Notes under the pieces: generated by a model
Seen by the model: only the letters and a program-made list of their open reading frames with translations
What the model was told of the DNA's origin: nothing
Databases searched by the model: none
Assembly (NCBI GenBank): GCA_951802425.1
Contig: OX637800.1
Location: 2,046,001-2,110,000, forward strand
Source: Clavaria fumosa
Lineage: Eukaryota > Basidiomycota > Agaricomycetes > Agaricales > Clavariaceae
DNA: 64,000 nucleotides
Reading direction: 5' to 3'
Part shown: one piece after another, positions 11,511-21,868 of the stretch
How positions within the stretch are numbered: position 1 is the first letter of the stretch
Layout: each line of letters starts with the position of its first letter
Made by a program: the position numbers and the translations under genes

Positions 11511-11813
11511 TGTTGAGGAGACCAGAACAGATGAGAAGCTACTGAAGCCTATCTGGATTCCTAGAGTCCAGTACAAGTCACTGTATTAGTAGTAGTACAT
11601 AGGTAAATGAAGTACATGAGGGGACACTCACCTAGAGTCCAGTACAAGTCACTGAGGGACTGAAACTGGACTCTGTGGCAAAGTATCCATGCTTACATAA
11701 GCAACAACAGTTACATAATGCCTCAGGATGAAAGGAAAGAGTCCTGGGCAACAATTACACAGCTTAAGAAGGTGAAACTAATGTGAAGGAAGGATGGGCT
11801 ATCACATTTAACA
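11511..11813 (-). repeat. LTR-B, 5' LTR of Copia B
   Basis: 303 bp direct copy of 8570-8874, next to the primer-binding site. Confidence 0.9.
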
Positions 11814-12075
11814 CACGGTTCATGAAATCAACAATATCCATGGCACAGACATACTTCCCAATCTCTTGGAGGTAGGTGAGGACATCCTGCTGAAGGTCTT
11901 CATCCTCAATGATGGATTCATTCCAGGTTCCATAGATGTTGCATGGTAAGTTCTCCCGATCTCAGATAAACACCTTTGTCCATCGATGCAGTTGCCAAGC
12001 TGCCCACTTTCCAGTAGTACAAAGCTTTGTTCCAACATCACAGATTCGAATGGCATCATCAGGCAATTCATTCTT

Positions 12076-13817
12076 TGAGGCCTGACAGCTTCACTGTGGC
12101 AGAGTTGGATGATGAATTGCAGGCCATGGCGATGATTTGAGCTCTCCCAGCCAAGTACCAGGCTTTTCGCTCATCCCTCATGCTCCTGGACAAGATTGAT
12201 AAGAGGACACTCCAGGAGGCCTTCAAAAACGAGAAGATTCAGTGCCAGCAAGCAGAGAATACTTCCTCTGCTTCCCCAGCTCGTGCCCTGGCTGCATCCA
12301 CCTCTGGGGCAAAGCAGAATACCCCCAGACCTTGCACCTTGTATAATTGTGATTTTGGTGGAAGAGTTGGACACACCATGGATAGGTGCAAGCAGTTTGC
12401 TGCTGCTCAAAGGGAGGCAAGATGGAGAGCCCAAGGACAGGGGATGGGTGGCAGGTCTGGGAAGTCTGCAGAGCAAGCTGCTCCAGCTCAGGAATTTGCA
12501 GGGAATGCAAGTCTTTGCTCCCCTAACTCTTTGGCAAAGACTGACATGGAATGGACTGCAGACTCAGGTGCCTCAGCTCACATGACTCCAAATAGTAATT
12601 ATCTCCATGAATATTCGCCCTATTGTGTTCGTATTCGTTTGGCTGATGGAAATGTGGTCTATTCAAAGGGAGTAGGTGTGGTGCACTTTATACCTGATGT
12701 AGGAGGCAATGATGCGAAGATTGTCACATTTACTCATGTCCTGCATGTTCCAGACCTTGACAGCAGCCTCCTGTCTATCCTATACCTCACCTGCCACTGC
12801 CACTATGTTGTGTCCATTGATTCTTTGTTCCTGTACTTTGGGCAGAATGGCCAAGTCAAATTTACTGCTTCTATCCACCCTAACAACAATGCATCTCTGA
12901 ATGGCAGAACACAAGCAGTGAGAGAGCAAGCCTGTTTGTCAGCTACACCTCCCATGGATTATGCTCTGTGGCATCGTCGTTTGGCCCATCAGAACATGGA
13001 TGGAGTAATGAGAATGGTCAGGGAGTCTCTTGTCACTGGACTTAGGTTGCAGTCCAAGTCTTTGTCAACTGGGTTTTGTGAGCCATGCCTAGCTGGAAAG
13101 ATGCATGCCAATCCATTCCCTCTGTCTCAGCACAGAGCAACTGGGCTGTTGGAACTGGTGCATTCTGATGTCCATGGTCCATTACATGTTAGGACACACT
13201 CTGGATATCGCTATTGGGTAACATTTATTGATGATGCATCAAGGTTCTGGGTGGTTTACTTGCTAAAGGCAAAGAGTGAAGTGTTTACTGCATACAAGCA
13301 ATTTCAAGCTTATGCAGAGAGATATTTGGGATGCAAGGTGAAGACCATTAGAGATGACAAAGGGGGGGAGTACATGTCCAATGCCTTCCTGCATGACACT
13401 TTGGCTGAAGGTGTGCAGAGACAGCACACAACCAGGAATCGTCCCCAGCAGAATGGAGTGGCAGAGCGAGCCAATTGCACCATCCAGGATGGAATAACTG
13501 CCCTGTTGCAGGAATCTGGGTTACCTGTACAATTCTGGGGAGAGGCACTTGCAGCCTTTGTGCATGTAAGGAATAGATGTGCCACTTCAACTCTGAATGG
13601 TACAACACCATACACTCTGTGGCACAAGAAGAAACCAGATGTGTCCCATTTGAGAGTTTGGGGTTGCCAGGCATATGTGCATGTGCAGAAGGACAAGAGA
13701 CCACTTCTTGGTTCACACATGGAGAAATGTGTCTTCATTGGATATCCAGAGGGTTACAAGGGTTGGAGGTTCTATAACCCTACAACTAAGCAGACTGTGA
13801 TCAGTGAGAGGGCTGAG
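12076..13817 (+). pseudogene. Copia E (family C) gag-protease-integrase remnant
   Basis: The frame starts inside gag (LRPDSF) at a junction with the DDE transposase. It carries a TGA at 12138-12140 where the related Copia D protein has Arg (IRALP), then runs open to 13856. It includes a CDFGGRVGHTMDRC region with altered knuckle spacing and the protease motif ADSGASAHMT. Integrase follows, with HRRLAHQ and CEPCLAG for zinc binding, HSDVHGP for the first Asp, RDDKGGEY for the second Asp, and NRPQQNGVAERAN for the catalytic Glu. It ends at SERAE and then switches to LTR sequence: RT, RNase H and part of the 3' LTR are lost. GAGT is shared by both sides of the junction. The last 60 or so bases of pol equal 21870-21934 of another copy. 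Confidence 0.88.
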
Positions 13818-13979
13818 TCCAGTTTCACTCCCTCAGTGACTTGTACTGGACTCTAGGTGAGTATCCCCTCATGTACTTCTTATCTCTTTACTTCTGCTAA
13901 TCTAGTGACTTGTACTGGACTCTAGTCTTCCAGTAAGGCTCTAAGCCCTGTCCTCTTGTCTACTCAGGTCTGCTTGACA
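13818..13979 (+). repeat. Truncated LTR-C, 3' end of Copia E
   Basis: Matches the terminal half of the complete LTR-C at 23659-23978, ending GCTTGACA. Its first half was lost in the same deletion that removed the RT. Confidence 0.85.
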
Positions 13980-14487
13980 GGTATTGAGTTCATTGAGTAG
14001 GGCATTGGTGTTGTCCATACACTGCTCAAGCTGAGCAAGGTGCTCGAGTACCGATGCGAACAAAGAGTTTACTGATGTGCGCCATGTGGTGATCAGCTGA
14101 ATGACCCAGGCGATGATGGCAGAGGGGGTGCTGGTCAGGCGCGTGGAAAGTAGGTTGTCCAGTTCTTGTGGCTGGCTTCAGGTTGTGTCAGTCGAGGACA
14201 TTATTGAGGAGGCGCACAGGTTGGTATCTGGTTATGTTATTAGAATCTGGTTGTCGGTGTGCTGATTGGTGAGGATCCTATCGAAGGATGACAACAGTGA
14301 CAATGAGCAAAGTCAAGTTGGTAGTGGTAGTGGTAGTCTGGGGCACAAAACTGGATAACCAGATGGGTATCTACTACATCTGGTGAGCTACTTATATACT
14401 ACTGCAGTCATGTGATAGCTAATAATAACTACCAATGGCATTAGTTCCTCAAAGTGATCACATGATTGTATTACTAAGGGGCCCAGA
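13980..14487 (-). mobile_element. Partial second A element (A2)
   Basis: 13980-14231 matches the gag start side of A1 (2740-2978), and 14235-14487 is the first 253 bp of LTR-A. Both ends are cut by Copia family C sequence (Copia E on the left, Copia C on the right). The rest is not in the window. Confidence 0.8.
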
Positions 14488-14791
14488 TGTCAAGCAGACC
14501 TGAGTAGACAAGAGGACAGGGCTCCTAGAGCCTTACTGGAAGACTAGAGTCCAGTACAAGTCACTAGATTAGCAGAAGTAAAGAGATAAGAAGTACATGA
14601 GGGGATACTCACCTAGAGTCCAGTACAAGTCACTGAGGGACTGAAACTGGACTCTGAGGCGAAGTATCCATGCTTACATAAGCAACAACAGTTACATAAT
14701 ACCTCAGGATGAAAGGAAAGAGTCCTGGGCAACAACTACACAACTTATGAAGATATAACTTTGAAGGAAGGATGGGCTATCACATTCAACA
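14488..14791 (-). repeat. LTR-C, 3' LTR of left Copia C copy
   Basis: 304 bp starting TGTCAAGCAG. Reverse complement of the LTR at 23659-23978 and a relative of LTR-B. Confidence 0.88.
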
Positions 14792-14804
14792 CTCCCCCTT
14801 GATC

Positions 14805-15815
14805 TCACATCTCTTCCTGAAGTCCCATGAGGTGCCTACACATTTCCACCTGTGCCCTAGGCAACCCTTTAGTAAGAATATCTGCAGGCATCCCTGCAGT
14901 AGGTATATATGAGAGTGAAATCAATCCAGCTTCCACTTTCTCCCTGAGCCAATGAAATCTCAAATCCAGGTGCTTCATGTGACCATGGTGCTCAGGATTC
15001 TTTGCCACATTCATGGCAGACTGATTGTCAACTCTCAACTTGGATGGCAAGTTGGGTTTATACCCAAATTCACTAAGAATGTTGTGCATCCATATCATCT
15101 CTTTTCCTGCCTCAACTGCAGCAATGTATTCAGCCTCTGTGGTAGACAAAGCCACAATTGGCTGCAATTTGCTTCTCCAGCTTACAGCACCAGTCCCAAC
15201 TTTAATCAAGTACCCACTGGTAGACTTGCCAGACTGTTTGCACCCTCCAAAATCCGCATCAGAAAATGATGTGAACAGTTCACCAGAGGATGAAGGTCCA
15301 TAAGTCAACTTCACATCCACAGTCCCCTTTACATATCTCATCAGATGTTTCACTGCCTTCCAATGTGGAGGACCAGGATTAGATAAAAACCTTGCAAGGA
15401 CACCACATGCATATGCAATGTCTGGTCTGGTGGACACAGCCAAGTACATCAAAGCACCAACTGCACTCAAATATGGGATTTCCTTCATGGTAGCTATCTC
15501 CTCAGGAGTACTGGCACCCATGTCCTTTTCCAATCGCAATCCAGGGTCCATGGGAGTGGAGACAGGGTGACAATCAGACATCTTGTACCTCTCCAACACA
15601 TCTAGGATGTACTGCTTCTGGGACAGTGAGATTGTGTGATTTCCATGATCCCTCTTGATCTCTATGCCCAGCAGATAAGTGGTGGGACCCAAATTCATGA
15701 GATCAAACTGTTTTCCCAACTCCTGAATGCATGAATTGATGGATGACTGAGATTTTGATGCAAATGTAATGTCATCCACCCAGACTGGCACAAAAATGCG
15801 AACATCATCCTTCAC
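14805..15815 (-). pseudogene. Copia C RT (C-terminal part) and RNase H
   Basis: 336 aa open frame. It keeps the catalytic VPVWVDDITF motif, the LGIEIKRD and VSTPMDPG segments, and the RNase H blocks FSDADFGG, STTEAEYIAA and LDLRFHW. The N-terminal RT, integrase, protease and gag are absent because the fragment ends at the Copia D LTR. It is very close to the products at 8888-9862 and 22660-23645. It could be translated but has no complete enzyme. Confidence 0.85.
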
Positions 15816-15856
15816 AAAGACATAGATGCCATGGTCTGACTCTGATCACTTAAATC

Positions 15857-16076
15857 TGAGAAGACCAGATAGGCCAAAACCTCAAGATGGTGCCCAGGGA
15901 GGGTCACCAGAAGCTAACAAAGTGTTAGCTGGGCCAGAGGCACTCAGTAAGAGATAACTCTACTGATTGCCTCTGACACAGGTCTTCAGCCGCTTTTTGG
16001 CCAAATAGAGGTAAACAATGTCCAGAATAGGTATCTATTATGTAAACAGAGTTCCTCATCATCACAGAACTCAACA
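15857..16076 (-). repeat. LTR-D, 3' LTR of Copia D
   Basis: 220 bp, TG...CA. It lacks a roughly 60 bp segment present in the 5' LTR. Confidence 0.87.
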
Positions 16077-16100
16077 CACCCCCTTGATGAGGCAACTCTC

Positions 16101-19100
16101 TCATCTTTTCAATCCAAGCATCTCCAGCATCTCCATGACCTTGACTCTGCCAAGAGCCTTGGTCAAGATGTCTGCTGCCATAGCTGCAGTCCCAACATGT
16201 TTCAGAGATATGGCTCCCTTATCAACCTCATCTCTGAGCCAATAAAAGCGCAAATCCAGGTGCTTCATCCTGCCATGATGTTCAGGATTCTTAGCAACAG
16301 CAAGGGCAGATGCACTATCAAGCAACAGGGTGGATGAGCCTGAGACAGAGTATCCCATCTCCTGGAAAAGGTTGTGCAACCAGAGGATCTCTTGACCAGC
16401 AGATGTGGCAGCAACATATTCTGCCTCTGTGGTAGAGAGTGCAACAATCCCCTGTAGTCTGCTGGACCAGCTGATAGCTCCAGTGCCCATCTTCACCACA
16501 TAGCCCCCAGTAGACCTGCCATTGTCAGAATTGCCTGCATGGTCTGCATCACTGAATGTAGTGAACAGCTCAGGGGAACTAGGATCTGGTGCATAGGTAA
16601 GCTTCAGATCCATAGTCCCTTTCAGGTAGCGAAACAGGTGCTTCACTGCCTTCCAATGAGCCAGACCAGGGTTCTTACTAAATCTTGCAAGAACACCCAC
16701 TGCATAGGCAATATCTGGACGAGTGGCAACAGCCAGGTACATGAGGGAGCCCACAGCCTGGAGGTATGGCACAGAGCACATCTCTTCAGTCTCCTCAGGT
16801 GTGGTGGGTGACATAGAGGCACTAAGCTTGGTCCCAGGGTCTAGGGGAGTTGACACAGGTGTGCACTCAGAAAGTCCAAAGCGTTCAAGCAGGGTATGAA
16901 TGTATTGGGTTTGGGAGAGTGTAATGGAGTGCTTGGGGCGGTTTCTGGATATTTCCACACCCAGCAGCCATGAGATAGGTCCTAGATCTCGAAGCTTGAA
17001 GTGCTTCCTAAGACCAGACTTAATTTCCTCAATGGCCTCCATAGACTTAGCAGCAATGGTCATGTCATCTATAAAGACTGGGACAATGACCCTTGCATCT
17101 CCCTGCTGGTACACCCAGATGCTGTGCTCACAAGTGATCCTCTTGAAGCCCATGCTTTCAAGGACCTGATTGAGCTTCTGGTGCCAGCATCTCCCAGCCT
17201 GCTTTAAGCCATAGATAGACTTCTTGAGATGCCACACCCAGTCTTTGCCCTTCTCCACAAAGCCCTCTGGCTGATGCATGAAGACATCCTCCTTGAGATC
17301 TCCATTCAAGAATGCAGAGGAGATATCAACTCTCTCAAGGTGGAGGTCCTCAAAAGCAGCCAGTGCCAGAATGGCTCTGTGAGCAGCCCATTTGGGAGTG
17401 GGAGCAAAGGTTTCAGTGAAATCGAAGCCTGGGCATTGAGAGAAGCCCTTGGCAACTACACGACCTTTGTAGTGCTCCACAGACCCATCTGCATTCCTCT
17501 TGACCTTGAACACCCATCAGCTGCCTATAGCTTTTTGCCCTGGGGGCAGCTTAACAAGCTCAAAGGTCCCATTGTCCACCAAGGCCTGGATTTCATCCAC
17601 AGCAGCCTTGTGCCACAGATTTCTCTCCTCTGCAGTTCTCTGCATAGCCTCATGGTAAGAACCAGGCTCTCCATCATGTGAAGCAGTTTTGAATGCATGC
17701 TCAACAGACTGGAGTGCAAACTCCCAAGCCTGATCCATGGTAAGGAAATCATGTGTTTGATCATGCATAAGATACTGGAGACCAGTCATGACCAAATCAG
17801 CATGCTCCTGTTCAGAGACCATGGGAGCAGTGAGTGAGCAGAAGCTCATTATCACTGCTAGCAGGAGAAGGAGAAGGTAGCTGAGGAGGAGGAGTGGGAG
17901 ACTTCTGATGACCATGGAGGACATTCTCATTGAGGGAGCCCTTAGGACGAGCCATTCTGGGTGGATTCAAGCGTCTTGAGGGTGCAGGAGCTAGGGCAGG
18001 AGCTGGCTCAGTAGGCACAGTAGCAGAACCATCATCTTGAGCAGCCATGGGCACTGGTGGAGGTGGTACATCATAGTCCTGCTCATCCTCATCACCCCCT
18101 TGATGGAGCACCACCAGACTCAGGAGAGGGTGGGCCAACCACAGGAGGGAGGGAATCAGAGGCAAGCTGAATAGGACCAGAGTAAGTGCCAGGGAAACAT
18201 CGTTCATCAAAGGCTGCATGGCTACTGATGATAATCTGCTTGCTGACAGGATCCCAGAACTTCCATGCTTTGACACCTTCAGGGTAGCCAACAAAGATGC
18301 ATTTCTTGGAGTGAGGTTGCAAAGCTTTCCTCTTTTCTTTGTGCACCAGCACATAGGCCAGGCAACCAAAGATTCTGAAATGCAAGATGTCTGGCTTCTT
18401 CCCTGTCCAAATATGATAAGGGGTGTCCCCCTGAAGGGCAGCAGATGGAGTCCTGTTCCTGGTGTGCACATAGGCTGCAACAGCAAGGGGCCAGAAAGAG
18501 GGAGGGAGTTTGGCCTGAACCAGGAGTGCAGTGGTGGAGGCAGCAATGTCTCTATTTGACCACTCTGCAACTCCATTCTGGTGAGGCTCATTAGGCTCAG
18601 TGTGCTGACACACAATACCATGGTCTGCACAAAACTCATTGAACTCCTTGGAGATATACTCCCCTCCTTTGTCATCCCTGGACATCTTGATGTGGCAATC
18701 AAGCTGGTTCTCCACCAATGCCTTGTACTGCTTGAAGGCATTGAGAGCCTCACTTTTGTGCCTCAGGAAAGCAACAATCAGGTATCTGGACTTGTCATCA
18801 ATGAAGGTCTGCCAATAGCGATACCCCTCCCTGCTAGCTACAGGAAGAGGGCCCTTCACATCAGAGTGAACAAGTCCAAGAAGCCTGGACTGCCTGGATG
18901 TGGCAGTCTTGGGAATGTCATGACAATGTTGCTTCCCAAGGATGCAAGGCTCACAGATTGGGTCAGGGGCACTCTGAGAGTGGATAGTCATCCCTGAGAC
19001 AATCTTGTGGAGGTGCATAAGCTTGAGGTCAGCAATGTTAAGATGAGAACATCGCTGATGCCACAGAGAGAGGTCCATGGGACAGGTGCTGGCAGCCTTG

Positions 19101-20431
19101 GCACTTTCTGCTTGGTTGGGCACTATGGCATGACCATCAAGGTACCCAACATTATGCATGTTGACTGTGGCTGTAAAAGCCATCTGACCACCATGAAAGA
19201 AAGAGACTAGATTTTTCTCTATGGACACAGAGTATCCCTTTGATCTAGTAAGGTGGAACAGAGACAGCAAATTGCTGCCCAAGTCTGGTACATGCAAACA
19301 ATCATGGAACACAACAGGGCACATCTTTATCCCATTCACAACAGGCTGGAATTCAACTGATCCCAAGCCTGCAGAGTAGACAATAGAGTGGTCAGCAAGT
19401 TGAATTGCAACCACATGTGGGATGTATGAACGAAACCAATGATGATGGGGGGTCATGTGTGATGTGGCACCTGTGTCAGTATTCCATTGATTGCAAGCAG
19501 GAGATTTCAGCCAAAGAGCATGATTAGAGGAAGTGAGAGCACTTGCATGGCCAGCAAACTCAACACAGGCAAAATTGCCTTGTTGTACAGGAGTGTCCTG
19601 AGTTGCTTCTCTGGCAATTTGATGCCTGGGTCTGTCCTTCTTGCCCTTTTTCCTCCTCTCTGCAACCTCCTGTTTGGCCTGCACAGAAGCAGATTGCTTT
19701 CTGAAGCAGTTGTCCTCAGCATGGCCAGGAATGCCACAGAAGAGGCAGGACAGGTGGGAAGCTGGCTTCTGCAAAGCAGAGGCGGGCATGGCAAGGCCAG
19801 GATTGGCAAGGCCACGGGCAAGACGTTGGCTCTCTTCATTCTGAAAGGCAGACTGGAGCTTGGCAAGGTCCAGGGAGTCAATAAGGAGCAAGGATGATGC
19901 AAAGTTGTTGTACTCTGCAGGCAAAGCTCTGATGAGAGTCATACAGAGCAGCTCCTGGTCCAAGTCTGCAAGGGTGAATGTGGAAGGTCTAAGTGCCTTA
20001 ACATCCTGGAGTGCCTTATCTGCCCTAGCCATGAGAGAAGGTAAACTCTCATTCTCTTCTTTTCTGATGTTGAAGAGGGCATCATAGGCATTGAAACGGG
20101 CTCCAGGACGTTTTTGGGGGTGCACAGACTCTAGCTTTTTCCACATGGCAACAGGGTCACCCTTGAGATCCTTAACATGGACCTTCTGACTATCCTCTAA
20201 ACCGAGCCAGATCTCCCCAGAAGCCCTAGCAGACTTCCTTCTCCAATCACTCAGCTCCTTCTTCTCCTCTAAAGAGGGTGTGGTAGGGTCCACAAGGCTT
20301 GGTTGCACACAAGAGCCATCCACATACTCCCACAGTTCCTTGGTGCTGAGATAGGCTTCCATATTGTCAGCCCATTGTCCCCAGTTGGTGTTGTTAAGAC
20401 AGGGGAAGGTGTTTTTGTTGTCAGAAGACAT
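16101..20431 (-). pseudogene. Copia D gag-pol polyprotein, frame-broken
   Basis: The likely start is the Met at 20431 (MSSDNKNTFPCLN); the longer frame to 20503 lacks Copia character. Domains in order: gag with the CCHC knuckle CLFCGIPGHAEDNC; protease TDTGATSHMT; integrase with WHQRCSH, CEPCILG, HSDVKGP, RDDKGGEY and NGVAEWSN; RT with VDISSAFLNG, YGLKQAG and FIDDMTI; RNase H with FSDADHAG and STTEAEYVAA; end at 16101. Three lesions: an extra G in a G run near 18100; a CACT tandem duplication near 17830 that shifts the frame; and a TGA at 17517-17519 inside KAIGS-WVFK where Arg is usual. All core catalytic motifs are otherwise kept, so it died fairly recently compared with its neighbours. Confidence 0.88.
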
Positions 20432-21584
20432 GATGGTTGTGATAGATGGTGGTAGGAAATGAAAAATGGGTGAAAAAGGCGAAATATGTGGGTATGGGAG
20501 CACGTGGACAGGTTCCTGGTACTACAAGGTCGAACGTCAGGCCTGGTTTCTAATCAAACACCAGTCCACTCTCAGATTGACGAAATCGGTGTTAGCAGTG
20601 GTAGTTGATAGTGGAGCAACTTCCAAATGGAAGGGGAGGCAACTGTAAACCCGCCAGCCCAATCTCCCTACACACTGCGTACAGAGAGAGGTGCAAAGGC
20701 AACCGGGGTAACACTCAAAATGAGGCCCGGGGAGGTAGCACTTCACTGTACATCACCTTGTTCTAGTTGCTCTTCAGTAGACCAATGTCCAACTGTACTA
20801 ACAGTTAAACCCAACAGAAGATGACGGAAGGACGAATTGGGTGTTACCCAGAAGCAGAGTTGAAAGACCAGCAGAGAGAGGCGGTCGATGGGGTGAATTT
20901 TGCGCATGCGATACAGATTGTCTTCACCGTCCAGGTACCAGGAAGGTAGACCAGAAATTCGGTCGATGAGGCGATTCTTGCGCACACGATAGCGGTCGAA
21001 GGGGATGCGATAACCTTATAAAAAGGTGTGGGGTGGTAGAACAGCTTCTTGCGAAGAGAATGAGCCCTAGGCGAGCTAATGGCGATGGGAAATGAGCAAG
21101 ATATGCTCAAAATACTGAGGGGTCCAAAATAGAGGTTGGAAAGTCGAAAAAAGCGAATAACTCCGGAACGGTAGGTCGGATGAATTCAGGGATAATATGA
21201 GCTGAAGGAGCTCGTCGAGGCGCACCAGATTGCTGCGGGAAGCGTCCACAGCAGCGCAGTGGATAGTGGGATATAAGGGATTCTGTCGAAATCGCGAAAA
21301 TCGATGTAAAGCGCGAACGGCTGGTCGGATCGAGATGTCGAAGGGAGCGGAATTGTTCTCCCAGACAAGGCGAGTGCGGCGAATACAAATGGTAGTGGGG
21401 TTTACTTCGTAGAAGTCGGGATATCACACCAAAAGGTACCCCTACACCGAAAAGTGGTTGATCCAAGTGATCTAAAGTGATCCAGGATGTCCAGGTGGGT
21501 GAATATGGGGTTTTTGAGGGTGCAGAACCGATTGGTGAGGTCAGATAATCGATCAGAGTGGCCTAGAAGCCGGGTCTCATAATC
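20432..21584 (-). other. 5' leader of Copia D
   Basis: About 1.15 kb between the 5' LTR and gag. Richer in CpG than the coding part; no convincing frame. A packaging or dimerisation region is expected here in general, but nothing specific is visible. Confidence 0.6.
21573..21584 (-). other. Primer-binding site of Copia D (half-tRNA-Met type)
   Basis: GATTATGAGACC on the minus strand, directly after the 5' LTR. Its complement equals the anticodon arm of elongator tRNA-Met, as in Copia B. Confidence 0.65.
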
Positions 21585-21868
21585 TGAAAAGGCCAGATAG
21601 GCCAAAACCTCAAGATGGTGCCCAGGGAGGGTCACCAGAAGCTAACAAAGTGTTAGCTGGGCCAGAGGCACTCAGTAAGAGATGTATTCAAGGCATAGGA
21701 ATGTACAAAACATGACATACCTGGGCCAGAGGCACTCAGTAAGAGATAACTCTACTGATTGCCTCTGACACAGGTCTTCTGCCGCTTTTTGGCCAAATAG
21801 AGGTAAACAATGTCCAGAATAGGTATCTATTATGTAAACAGAGTTCCTCATCATCACAGAACTCAACA
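21585..21868 (-). repeat. LTR-D, 5' LTR of Copia D
   Basis: 284 bp. Contains the block GGCCAGAGGCACTCAGTAAG twice, separated by about 40 bp not present in the 3' LTR. Confidence 0.87.

Larger units (their letters stand above)
8570..11813 (-). mobile_element. Copia element B, internally deleted, with nested solo LTR
   Basis: Two about 304 bp LTRs (8570-8874, 11511-11813) enclose a leader, the RT and RNase H part of pol, and a purine tract beside the 3' LTR (rc of 8875-8883). Gag, protease and integrase are missing. The flanks CATGG (8565-8569) and CACGG (11814-11818) are a TSD with one CpG-to-TpG difference. It inserted into the DDE transposase gene and was later hit by a solo LTR-A at 9867-10184. 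Confidence 0.88.
6864..12075 (-). pseudogene. DDE-superfamily transposase, split by nested LTR elements
   Basis: Minus-strand gene in pieces: 12075-11814, 8569-8404 and 8083-6864. Motifs in order are HDES (first catalytic Asp), DNATTH (second Asp) and NFIEQCW (Glu), typical of a DDE transposase lineage common in Agaricomycetes. An intron at 7072-7027 (46 bp, GT-AG) joins MRR to YAQCSRRF in frame. Copia B sits after MNR in the N-terminal part, and a solo LTR-A sits between TYHRSTF and VPAW. Removing the solo LTR and one CAAAT copy restores the local frame. Lesions: TGA at 11962-11964, TGA at 7801-7803 (after GREDA), and one G lost near 8548. The sequence beyond 12075 is a Copia gag, so the true N-terminus is gone. 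It would have cut and pasted its own DNA element; it is now dead. Confidence 0.85.
14488..15856 (-). mobile_element. Copia C, left partial copy (3' half)
   Basis: 3' LTR (14488-14791), purine tract and the RT/RNase H half of pol. It is truncated at 15856, where the LTR of Copia D begins, inside the codons MGF-KRSESDHG of RT. The LTR-A sequence to its left stops at CCAGA, a possible TSD whose partner is missing. Confidence 0.82.
15857..21868 (-). mobile_element. Copia element D, nearly full length (about 6.0 kb)
   Basis: LTRs at 15857-16076 and 21585-21868 enclose a purine tract (rc of 16077-16087), gag-pol, a long 5' leader (20432-21584) and the half-tRNA-Met primer site. The flanking 5-mers AAATC and TTACA do not match. 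Each flank lies in a different Copia C copy in opposite orientation, so the unit looks recombinant. Confidence 0.87.

Noticed and set aside
15852..15856. AAATC as the TSD of Copia D
   Set aside because: The right flank is TTACA, so the flanks do not match.
18092..18110. Programmed frameshift in Copia D at the G run
   Set aside because: Two other disabling lesions are present and the related family C uses one continuous frame; a simple extra G is more likely.
21573..21586. GGTCTCATAATCTG looks like part of a tRNA-Met gene
   Set aside because: Only the anticodon arm is present and it abuts an LTR end in two elements; it is a primer-binding site, not a tRNA gene.
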